Source of the DNA: Hydrocarboniphaga effusa AP103
Lineage (GTDB): Bacteria; Pseudomonadota; Gammaproteobacteria; Nevskiales; Nevskiaceae
Direction of reading: 5' to 3'
DNA length: 64,000 nt
Assembly: GCF_000271305.1 (NCBI RefSeq)
Contig: NZ_AKGD01000001.1
Coordinates: 1,302,001-1,366,000 of the forward strand
Shown: in pieces, positions 53,266 to 64,000 of the stretch
Layout: each line of letters begins with the position of its first letter
Position numbering within the stretch: the first letter of the stretch is position 1
Program-made: the position numbers and the translations under genes
The notes under the pieces: model-generated
Database searches by the model: none
Told to the model about the DNA's origin: nothing
What the model saw: the letters and a program-made list of their open reading frames with translations, nothing else

Positions 53266-54098
53266 GGCTTGCGCACCATCACGCTGCGATACACCGGCTG
53301 GCCCGGCACCACGGGCTTGAAGTCTTCGAAGAACTTGCCGCCGATCGGCCGCTCGCGATCGCCGAGCGCGAGAAAGCCGCCGCGCACGAGGCTGTCGCGA
53401 AACAGGCCGATCACGCGCTGCTGCAAGGCTTCGCCGAAGTAGATCAGCACGTTGCGGCAGAGGATCAGGTGCATCTCGCCGAACACGCCGTCGGCGACCA
53501 GATTGTGGTTGACGAAGGTGATGCGCTCGGACAGCGATTCGTCGAGCTTGATGTGGTTGTACATGGCCGTGTACCAGTCCGACAGCGAGCCGGTGCCGCC
53601 GGATTTGATGTAGTTGTCCGAGTACAGCCGCGCCTCGCGCAGCGGATAGATGCCCTCGCGCGCCTTGGCCAGCGCGTCTTCGCTGATGTCGGTCGCGTAG
53701 ATGCGCGAGCGGTTGTAGAGCCCGCATTCCTTGAGCAGGATCGCCAGCGAATACGCCTCCTCGCCGTGCGCGCAGCCGGCCTGCCAGATGCTGATCTGCG
53801 GATAGCTCGCGAGCACCGGCATCACCTCGCGACGCAGCAGCTCGAACGACTTCGGGCTGCGGAACATCTCGGACACCGGCACCGACAGCTTGGCGATGAC
53901 TTCGGGCAGGTAGCGTTCGTCGTGCAGCAGGCGCGCGGTCAGCGCGCTGATCGTCGGCAGGCCGCTGGTCGCGTACAGCGCGCGCACGCGGCGATGGAAC
54001 GAAGCCTGCGCGTAACCCGTGAAGTCGTAGCCGTAGCGCAGCTTGAGCGCCTGCGTGAACAGTTCGATCTCGATGTCCTGCAGGTCTCGAGCGTCCAT
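53262..54098 (-). CDS. cheR: CheR-type protein-glutamate methyltransferase
   Basis: A 278-residue SAM-dependent methyltransferase with the N-terminal helical CheR domain (FTQALKLRYGYDFTGYAQAS) and catalytic part: IWQAGCAHGEEAYSLAI binds SAM, then YATDISEDALAKAREG and LILCRNVLIYF. Couples to cheB by overlap and follows the hybrid kinase by 14 bases. Confidence 0.94.
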   Translation of the reverse strand: MDARDLQDIEIELFTQALKLRYGYDFTGYAQASFHRRVRALYATSGLPTISALTARLLHDERYLPEVIAKLSVPVSEMFRSPKSFELLRREVMPVLASYPQISIWQAGCAHGEEAYSLAILLKECGLYNRSRIYATDISEDALAKAREGIYPLREARLYSDNYIKSGGTGSLSDWYTAMYNHIKLDESLSERITFVNHNLVADGVFGEMHLILCRNVLIYFGEALQQRVIGLFRDSLVRGGFLALGDRERPIGGKFFEDFKPVVPGQPVYRSVMVRKP

Positions 54099-54112
54099 TC
54101 AGTTCGCCCTCT

Positions 54113-57779
<3,667 letters not shown>

Positions 57780-57787
<8 letters not shown>

Positions 57788-58232
57788 GTGAGCCGCTTTG
57801 TGCCTGTGCCGCGGCCTCGAGCTTGGTGGCGATGAAATCCTTGTGCGGCACGTAGAGCAGTTCGGCGAACTTGCGCAGCAGATGCTCCTCGTGCACGTCG
57901 AGCTTGCCGTCGGCGTAGGCGACCTGCCAGAGCATGCTCATGATCTGCAGCTTGTCGGCGGGTTGCAGCGAGGCGTTGAGGCTGCCGACGAACTCGTGCA
58001 GCGAAACCGCCTTGCGCGCCTGCTCGCCGGCTTCGGCGAGCAGGGCTTCGAGTCCGGCCGCGTCGAGGCCGAAGTAGTGCTGCAGCGAGCTCCGGACCTG
58101 GGCGATCTCGTCCGCGCTCTGGTCGAAATCCGCGCGCGCGCATTCGAGCAGCAGCACGGCCACGGCGAGCCGCTGACGAACCGCCGGGTCGACCGGCGGG
58201 CTTTCGAAATGCCGCAGCAGCTTTTGCCACAT
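57780..58232 (-). CDS. TerB-family protein
   Basis: A 150-residue helical protein with the TerB pattern: RQRLAVAVLLLECARADFD, then IMSMLWQVAYADGKLDVHEEHLLRK with the metal-binding-like acidic DGKLDVHEE. Stand-alone TerB proteins often lack any link to tellurite. It overlaps the hybrid kinase gene by 8 bases, suggesting translational coupling and a role in that system. Confidence 0.88.
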
Positions 58233-58269
58233 GAAACGGACCTCGGTCAGACGCGCTCAGGCGTGATGA

Positions 58270-58977
58270 TCAGAACGAAAAGCCCGCGCGCAGGTTGAAC
58301 ACGTCGTCGGAGCCGATGCGCTCGTATTCGGGCGTGAGTTCGAACAGCAGCATCGAGATGCGCAGGCCGGCGAAGAAGCGCGCGTCGTCGACGTTCTCGC
58401 TGCCGAGCACGGCCGCGTCGCCCTTGGCCTTGACCTTGCCCCAGACGTAGCCCACGCCCGCATACGGCGTCAGGAACGCGAAGCCCTTCGAGGCGGTGAC
58501 GTCGAGGCCATAGCTGTCGACGCCGACGTCGTCGACACCGCCGACGTTGGTGTACGAGCCGCGTACCGCGAGCGCCGGTGTGGCGACGCCGCCTTCGAGG
58601 ATCGCGTAGCGCACTTCGGCGCCGAACACGTCGGCCTTGGCGCCCGGCACGTAGCCGTAGTAGGCGCCCAGGTCGATGCCGAACGGCAGGCCCTTGTGGG
58701 CGACGACGCCGGCCATGCCGATGCCGGAGATGTCTTCGCCGGTCAGGGTTTCCCAGGCGCTCTTGTCGACCGACATGTAGCTGCCGAAGGCGCCGATGCC
58801 GAAGCCGGTCAGGCCGGTGGCCTCGGCCGGGGCGAGCGCCTTGTAGCTATAGGCGTGGACGAGGTCTTCGGAGACTTTTTTGAACGCAACCGGGTCCGGA
58901 GTGACGATGTCGAAGTCGTCGGCGAAGGCCGACTGGGCGAACAACAGGCAGCAGGCTGCGGCGAATTCCTTTTTCAT
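58270..58977 (-). CDS. Outer-membrane beta-barrel protein (YfaZ-like)
   Basis: A 235-residue precursor with a signal peptide (KKEFAAACCLLFAQSAFADD) and alternating hydrophobic strands ending in Phe (FNLRAGFSF), the signature for outer-membrane barrel insertion. Resembles YfaZ-type proteins; the cargo is unknown. 37 bases before the TerB-like gene in the same direction. Confidence 0.85.
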   Translation of the reverse strand: MKKEFAAACCLLFAQSAFADDFDIVTPDPVAFKKVSEDLVHAYSYKALAPAEATGLTGFGIGAFGSYMSVDKSAWETLTGEDISGIGMAGVVAHKGLPFGIDLGAYYGYVPGAKADVFGAEVRYAILEGGVATPALAVRGSYTNVGGVDDVGVDSYGLDVTASKGFAFLTPYAGVGYVWGKVKAKGDAAVLGSENVDDARFFAGLRISMLLFELTPEYERIGSDDVFNLRAGFSF

Positions 58978-59035
58978 TATGGTGTGCTCCGGCTGATGGC
59001 CGCGTGGGCGACGGCGTTGTGGATTTCAGGATAGC

Positions 59036-59722
59036 TCAGGGCCAGGCGAGATGACGCTCGATGAAGGCGCCTGCCGCCGACTGCAAGTCACCGAGCCGCC
59101 CGTTGAAGAAGTGCCCGGCCCCGTCGACGGTGACGAGCTCCGGCGGTGGATCGTAGGCATTGAGCGCGGCGGCGGTGTCGTCATAGGCGACCACGTCATC
59201 ATCGCGGCTGTGGATGACGAGCCAGGGACAATCCGGCCGCTGCGGGCGCTCGGCATAGGCGAAGCGTCCACCGAACGGCGGCGCGACGCTGATCTGCAGA
59301 TTCGGGCGTGCGCGTTCGGCGGCGCGCACGCTGACGTAGCCGCCGAACGAGAAGCCGGCCAGCAGCAACGGCGAAGCAGCCGGCATGCGCTGGCGCAGCC
59401 AGTCGACCATCAGCAGGGTGTCCTCGGTTTCGCCGACGCCCTCGTCGTGCGTCCCCGCGCTCTTGCCGACGCCGCGGAAGTTGAATCGCAGGGCGTAAAA
59501 GCCGGCCTTGAGCGCGATCGAGGCCAAGGTATACGTGACCTTGTTGCTCATCGCCCCGCCGAACAGCGGATGCGGATGGCAGATGACGGCGTAGCCTCGG
59601 GCCGGTACGCGCGGAGCAGCGAGCGTCACCTCGATATCGCCGGCGGCGCCGGGCAGCAGCAGGTCTTGCGTGGCGCCCGGTGCGGGCAGATCGTCGGCCG
59701 GATTCGAGGATGCGCTGGTCAT
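59036..59722 (-). CDS. Alpha/beta hydrolase (COG2945-type)
   Basis: A 228-residue hydrolase with CHPHPLFGGAMSNKV, nucleophile elbow GFSFGG near residue 122, Asp in HSRDDDVVAYDD and His in GAGHFFNGRL. These short hydrolases are widespread housekeeping-like proteins of unknown substrate. Divergent from the HTTM gene. Confidence 0.93.
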   Translation of the reverse strand: MTSASSNPADDLPAPGATQDLLLPGAAGDIEVTLAAPRVPARGYAVICHPHPLFGGAMSNKVTYTLASIALKAGFYALRFNFRGVGKSAGTHDEGVGETEDTLLMVDWLRQRMPAASPLLLAGFSFGGYVSVRAAERARPNLQISVAPPFGGRFAYAERPQRPDCPWLVIHSRDDDVVAYDDTAAALNAYDPPPELVTVDGAGHFFNGRLGDLQSAAGAFIERHLAWP

Positions 59723-59828
59723 CGCGCCAGTTTACGGAATCGCCTCGGCGGCAGCTGAATGCGGCGCCCGCCGACCGGCGCCGGAACGGCACAGCTGGCA
59801 GCCCAGTTTGTGTAAGCTGCGGCCTCGC

Positions 59829-61580
59829 ATGACTCCCTTCCTTCGTCACTTTTTCGAGCGCATCTGGCCCGTGTTCGCGGTCGACCTGCGCTCCCTCGCC
59901 GTGTTCCGTTTCGGGCTCGGCCTGCTGGTGTTCTTCGACGCCTGCGGACGCTTCGGCGACATCGGCGCCTTCTATGGGCTCGATGGCCTGCTGCCGCCGT
60001 CGGCGCTGGCCGGCGAACTCAGCGGCTGGCGCTGGTCGCTGCACCTGGTCAACCACAGCACGCCGTTCCAGGCCCTGCTGATCCTGGCCCAGGCGCTCGC
60101 CGGCCTGGCGATCGCGGCCGGTCTGCGCACGCGACTGGCGACGCTGGTCGCCTGGGTGCTCGCGGTGTCGCTGTGCAACCGCAACCCGCTCGTGATCGGC
60201 CCGGGCGACGCGCTGCTCTGCGCCCTGCTGTTCTGGAGCCTGTTCCTGCCGCTGGCCGGGCGCTGGAGCATCGACGCCACGCTCGGCGAGGCGCCGCCGC
60301 TGCCCGCACGTCTGCAATCGGCGGCGGCCGTCGCGCTGACCTTGCAGGTGCTGTCGCCGTTCTTCTTCGACGCCCTGCATCGCGGTGGCAGCGGCGACTG
60401 GGCCGGCTGGCAGCGCGTGTTCGCGCTCGAGAGCCTCGAACGCGGGCTCGCGCCGTGGCTGGCGACGCATCCGCAGCTGCTGGCCGCGCTGAGCGCCTGG
60501 AGCCAATGGCTGCAATGGCTCGGCCCGCTGCTGTTGATGCTGCCCCTGCCGGTGGTGGCGCAGCGCTTCGACCTGCGCGGCATCCTGCGCCTGCTGGTGC
60601 TGCCGCAGCTCGCCCTGCTGGTGCTGCTGATGCTCACCTCGACCGCGCTCGGCCTGCTGAGCTGGCTGCTGCTGGTCGGGCTGTCGGCGCTGATCGGCAG
60701 CGGCTTCTGGGAGGCGCTCGAACGCCGTCGCCAGCTGCGCTCGCCGACCCGTCTGCGGGTGTTCTACGACGACGGCTGCGCGCATTGCCGCACCGCCTGC
60801 CGGCTGCTGATCGGCCTGCTGCTCGTCGATGCCGACCTGCTGCCTGCGCGCAGCAACCGCCGGGCCGACACGCTGGCCCGCGCCAACGATTCCTGGGTCG
60901 TGTTCGACCGCGACGACAGCGCCCATCTGCGCGGCGAAGCCCTGCTGTTGCTGATCCGCCGCTCGCCGCTGCTCGGCTGGATCGGCCGCTGGCTCGCGCG
61001 CCCGGCGCTCAGCGCACAGGCCGATCGGCTCTACATGCAGCTGGCCCCGCATCACCAGCGCTGGGCCCGCATCGGGCGCAACCGCTGGTCGTCGCCGGCC
61101 GCTGCCGTGCGCAGCGGTCGCTGGATCGTCGTCGCGACCGTGCTCGTGCTCGGCGGCAACCTGCTCGGACTCGCCGGGCCGGGCAACGGCCTGCTGCAAC
61201 TGCTGAGCCCGCCGCTGCAGCTGCTGCGTCTCGATCAGCGCTGGGACTGGTTCGCCCCGGCGATGCTGCGCGAAGACGCGCACTGGCTCGCCCCGGGCGT
61301 GCTCGGCAACGGCACCGAGGCCGACGTGCTCGATCCCGATCCGGCCGACGACGACATTCGCTGGCGCTATTACGAGGACCGGCTCGCCGAACCGCGCCAC
61401 CGCAGCCTGCTGCCGGTCTGGGCCGGCCGCCTCTGCGACGAGTGGAACGAGGGCCGCCCGGCCGGCGATGCCGAACGGCTCGCCGAGTTCAAGCTGATCC
61501 GCGTTGTCCGTCCGCTCGACGCCAGGGCCCAGCCCGAGCAGCGCGTGCTGCTGCGCCAGCAGTGCACTGCCCCGCAGTAA
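59829..61580 (+). CDS. HTTM membrane protein fused to DCC1-like thiol-disulfide domain (DUF393)
   Basis: A 583-residue protein. The N-terminal half (about 1-300) is a horizontally transferred transmembrane (HTTM, vitamin K-carboxylase-like) domain with many helices (LAVFRFGLGLLVFFDACGRF; CNRNPLVIGPGDALLCALLF). After RVFYDDGCAHC comes a DUF393 thioredoxin-like domain with C317-A-H-C320, then a further helix near 435 and a C-terminal soluble part. Function unknown; may couple thiol chemistry to the membrane domain. Upstream of tatD by 4 bases. Confidence 0.9.
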   Translation: MTPFLRHFFERIWPVFAVDLRSLAVFRFGLGLLVFFDACGRFGDIGAFYGLDGLLPPSALAGELSGWRWSLHLVNHSTPFQALLILAQALAGLAIAAGLRTRLATLVAWVLAVSLCNRNPLVIGPGDALLCALLFWSLFLPLAGRWSIDATLGEAPPLPARLQSAAAVALTLQVLSPFFFDALHRGGSGDWAGWQRVFALESLERGLAPWLATHPQLLAALSAWSQWLQWLGPLLLMLPLPVVAQRFDLRGILRLLVLPQLALLVLLMLTSTALGLLSWLLLVGLSALIGSGFWEALERRRQLRSPTRLRVFYDDGCAHCRTACRLLIGLLLVDADLLPARSNRRADTLARANDSWVVFDRDDSAHLRGEALLLLIRRSPLLGWIGRWLARPALSAQADRLYMQLAPHHQRWARIGRNRWSSPAAAVRSGRWIVVATVLVLGGNLLGLAGPGNGLLQLLSPPLQLLRLDQRWDWFAPAMLREDAHWLAPGVLGNGTEADVLDPDPADDDIRWRYYEDRLAEPRHRSLLPVWAGRLCDEWNEGRPAGDAERLAEFKLIRVVRPLDARAQPEQRVLLRQQCTAPQ

Positions 61581-61584
61581 AGCC

Positions 61585-62397
61585 GTGACACCCGAGCTGA
61601 TCGACATCGGCGCCAACCTGGCGCACGAGAGCTTCGCGGCCGATTTCGACGCCGTGCTCGAGCGCGCCGCCGCGGCCGGCGTATCGACGCTCGTCGTCAC
61701 CGGCAGCTCGGCCGAGAGCGCCGAGCACGCCGCCGAACTCGCCGCCCGCCATCCGGGTCGGCTCTACGCCACCGCCGGCCTGCATCCGCATCACGCGAGC
61801 GACTGGACGCCCGCGCTGGGCCGGCGCTTCCGCGAGCTCGCTCTGCTGCCCGGCGTGGTCTCGCTGGGCGAATGCGGGCTCGATTACTTTCGCGACTTTT
61901 CCCCTCGCGCGGACCAGCGCGAGGCCTTCGCCGCGCAGCTCGAGATCGCGGTGGACCTGGGCCTGCCGGTGTTTTTGCACCAGCGCGACGCGCATGCGGA
62001 TTTTTTTGCCTTGCTGCGCGAATACCGCGGCAAGCTCGGCGCGGTGGTCGTGCACTGCTTCACCGACACCGCCGAGGCGCTCGCCGATTACCTGGCCATC
62101 GACTGCCACATCGGCATCACCGGCTGGATCTGCGACGAGCGCCGCGGGCGGCATCTGATCGAGGCCGTGAAACTGATTCCGGACGATCGGCTGCTGATCG
62201 AAACCGACGCGCCCTACCTGCTGCCGCGCACCGCGCCCAAGAGCGCGCAGAAATCCGCGCACCGGCGCAACGAACCCTGCTACCTGCCCTACGTGCTCGA
62301 CGCCATCGCCGACGCCCGCGGACAGGATCGAATCGAGCTCGCGCAGCTCACCACCCGCAACGCGCGGCGGTTTTTCGGCATCGAAGCTCGCCAGTAG
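61585..62397 (+). CDS. tatD: TatD-family DNase
   Basis: A 270-residue metal-dependent hydrolase opening VTPELIDIGANLAHESF as in TatD, with TAGLHPHHASDW, LGECGLDYFRDFS, HCFTDTAEAL and ETDAPYLLPR supplying metal ligands. 3'-5' exonuclease linked to DNA repair. GTG at 61585 chosen because TatD starts here; 4 bases after the preceding stop. Confidence 0.92.
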   Translation: MTPELIDIGANLAHESFAADFDAVLERAAAAGVSTLVVTGSSAESAEHAAELAARHPGRLYATAGLHPHHASDWTPALGRRFRELALLPGVVSLGECGLDYFRDFSPRADQREAFAAQLEIAVDLGLPVFLHQRDAHADFFALLREYRGKLGAVVVHCFTDTAEALADYLAIDCHIGITGWICDERRGRHLIEAVKLIPDDRLLIETDAPYLLPRTAPKSAQKSAHRRNEPCYLPYVLDAIADARGQDRIELAQLTTRNARRFFGIEARQ

Positions 62398-62440
62398 GCG
62401 TCCGGTTCTCTTTGGCGGAAGCCGATGGGACAATGCGCCC

Positions 62441-63472
62441 ATGAAGCTCAAGCCCGCCGATCTCGCCGCGCACCTGTCGCGCCAGCTGCAGCCGATCTAC
62501 GTCGTCGCCGGCGACGAGCCGCTGCTGGTCCAGGAATCGCTCGACGCCATCCGCGCCGCCGCCCGCAAGCGCGGCTTTTCCGAACGCGAAATCCTCGACG
62601 TCGAGAAGGGCTTCGAGTGGTATCAGCTCACCGATGCCTGCAACAGCCTGTCGCTGTTCGCGAGCCAGCGCATCATCGAAGTGCGCATGAACTCGGGCTC
62701 GCCGGGCACCGAGGGCAGCTCGGTGCTGCAGCAGCTGGCCGAGCGTCCGGCGCAGGACGTGCTGATCATCGTCGTCTGCGGAGCGCTCGACACGCGCCAG
62801 CGCAACGCCGCGTGGTTCACCGCGATCGAATCCGCCGGAGCCAGCGTCTACGCCTGGCCAATAGGCGATCAATTCGAAGACTGGCTCGCCGGCCGCCTGC
62901 GCGCCGCAGGCCTGGCGCCCGATCCGGACGCCCTGCGCCTGCTGGCCGAGCGCACCGAAGGCAACGCGCTCGCCGCGGCCCAGGACGTCGCCAAGCTCGC
63001 GCTGCTGTTTCCGGGCTCGACCATCGGCGCCGAACAGGTGCGCGAGGCGGTGGCCGACAGTGCCCGCTTCGATGCCTTCGACCTGACCGAACGCATGCTC
63101 TCGGGCGACGGCCCCGGAAGCCTGCGCAGCCTGACGCGTCTGCGCGAAGAGGGCGTCGAGGTGCTCGAACTGCTCGGCGCGGTGAACTGGTGCCTGCGCC
63201 AGTGGGCCGAGGCCCAGGCCCTGCTCGCGAAGGAGGGCGATGTGCAGCGCGCCATCGACGCGGCCCGTATCGCCCGGCCGCGCCAGGGGCCGTACCAGAA
63301 AGCACTGCGCCGGACCCGGCTGCCGCAGGTCTACGGCTGGATGCGCAAGGCCGCGGTCATCGACCAGCTCGCGAAGTCCACCGGCGGCAAGGAACAGGCC
63401 TGGGAAGAGTTGCTAACATTGGTGCTGTCGGCCACTGGGGCCGCACCTCGTTTTCTGAGTAGCAGAGCATGA
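62441..63472 (+). CDS. holA: DNA polymerase III delta subunit
   Basis: A 343-residue clamp-loader subunit: [24 protein letters not shown] at the N-terminus, the [13 protein letters not shown] region, and helical C-terminal collar domain ending near [10 protein letters not shown]. Opens the sliding clamp. It overlaps proA by four bases (ATGA). Confidence 0.96.
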   Translation: MKLKPADLAAHLSRQLQPIYVVAGDEPLLVQESLDAIRAAARKRGFSEREILDVEKGFEWYQLTDACNSLSLFASQRIIEVRMNSGSPGTEGSSVLQQLAERPAQDVLIIVVCGALDTRQRNAAWFTAIESAGASVYAWPIGDQFEDWLAGRLRAAGLAPDPDALRLLAERTEGNALAAAQDVAKLALLFPGSTIGAEQVREAVADSARFDAFDLTERMLSGDGPGSLRSLTRLREEGVEVLELLGAVNWCLRQWAEAQALLAKEGDVQRAIDAARIARPRQGPYQKALRRTRLPQVYGWMRKAAVIDQLAKSTGGKEQAWEELLTLVLSATGAAPRFLSSRA

Positions 63473-64000
63473 ACGCCACTGCGGTCAAGACCGCCAACCA
63501 CAAGCAGATCGACGTCGCCGCCTACATGCGTGAGAAGGGCCAGCGCGCACGCGCCGCCGCCCGCCTCGTCGCCCGTGCCGACACCGGCGCCAAGAACGGC
63601 TGCCTGTTCTCGCTGGCCCAGATCCTGATCGACGAAAAGCGCGCGATTCTCGCCGCCAACGCCGAAGACATGCGCCTGGGCCGCACCAACAAGCTCGACG
63701 CCGCGCTGCTCGATCGTCTCGAACTCAACGAGGCCCGCATCGAAGCGATGGCCGACGGCGTGCGCCAGGTCGCCGCGCTGCCCGATCCGGTCGGCGAAAT
63801 GACCGACATGAAGCTGCGCCCGTCCGGCATCCAGGTCGGCCGCATGCGGGTTCCGCTCGGCGTGGTCGGCATCATTTACGAATCGCGTCCGAACGTGACC
63901 GCCGACGCCGCGAGCCTGTGCCTGAAATCCGGCAACGCCGCGATCCTGCGCGGCGGCTCCGAAGCCATGCAGAGCAACCAGGCGATCGCGCGCTGCATCG
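63469..64000 (+). CDS. proA: Gamma-glutamyl phosphate reductase, 5' part
   Basis: First 177 codons of glutamate-5-semialdehyde dehydrogenase, second enzyme of proline synthesis: [40 protein letters not shown] and [20 protein letters not shown] are diagnostic. The gene runs off the window. ATG overlaps the holA stop. Confidence 0.95.
   Translation, partial: MNATAVKTANHKQIDVAAYMREKGQRARAAARLVARADTGAKNGCLFSLAQILIDEKRAILAANAEDMRLGRTNKLDAALLDRLELNEARIEAMADGVRQVAALPDPVGEMTDMKLRPSGIQVGRMRVPLGVVGIIYESRPNVTADAASLCLKSGNAAILRGGSEAMQSNQAIARCI

Overview
The window is 64 kb of GC-rich, gene-dense chromosome from a Gram-negative bacterium. Min system, HolA, RimO, TatD, OpgC, a YfaZ-like outer-membrane protein, two-component and c-di-GMP genes and an extensive lipid/ketone catabolic repertoire point to a gammaproteobacterium of the Nevskiales/Xanthomonadales type. 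That placement is an inference; there is no rRNA in the window.

Layout. 1-7.06 kb is core-like: fadD facing minCDE across a long bidirectional terminator, then a circularly permuted ATP-grasp gene and an alpha-E gene with overlapping stop and start, and a small HNH nuclease gene. 7.06-9.75 kb is a mobile-DNA scrapyard: an IS3-family element with a recognisable -1 frameshift heptamer has landed in the tnpB of an IS66-type element, next to the C-terminal stub of a DUF3363-type conjugative relaxase. 9.9-14.9 kb holds two large regulators on the minus strand, a MalT/LuxR STAND protein and an AcoR-like sigma-54 activator. They read away from a plus-strand transport module (15.6-20.3 kb): an MMPL/RND permease with two +1 frameshifts, a Tat-exported DUF1329 protein, a truncated YCF48-like gene, a tRNA-Asp(GUC), and the 3' stub of a second DUF1329 gene.

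20.4-31.7 kb is a minus-strand catabolic block. It encodes two zinc alcohol dehydrogenases, a beta-lactamase-fold esterase, an acyl-CoA ligase, a type I Baeyer-Villiger monooxygenase, a hot-dog thioesterase, an alpha/beta hydrolase, an EtaA/MymA-like flavin monooxygenase and an SDR. Together these could take an alcohol to a ketone, to an ester or lactone, to an acid plus alcohol, and on to an acyl-CoA. The SDR-monooxygenase-hydrolase-thioesterase-ADH part is tightly packed with overlapping genes, resembles the mycobacterial mymA locus, and starts at a sigma-70-type promoter overlapped by a perfect 10+2+10 palindrome beside a divergent TetR gene.

32.5-41.5 kb is mixed metabolism: LysR/isochorismatase-like pair, nitronate monooxygenase, CocE-type lipoprotein hydrolase, a CoA-binding protein, a second hydrolase paralogous to the one in the operon, and rimO. 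41.6-58.2 kb is rich in signalling: TPR-GGDEF cyclase, MASE1 histidine kinase with a FixJ-type regulator, and a compact minus-strand cassette of TerB-like protein, triple-receiver hybrid kinase, CheR, receiver-less CheB and REC-GGDEF. Between these lie an AEC carrier with an FAD-linked oxidase, galE and opgC. 58.3-64 kb has an outer-membrane protein, a COG2945-type hydrolase, and the run HTTM/DUF393 protein - tatD - holA - proA (proA is cut by the window end).

The most unusual place is 19.65-20.28 kb, where a complete tRNA-Asp is joined directly to two broken protein genes. It is either a real rearrangement at a tRNA or an assembly chimera.
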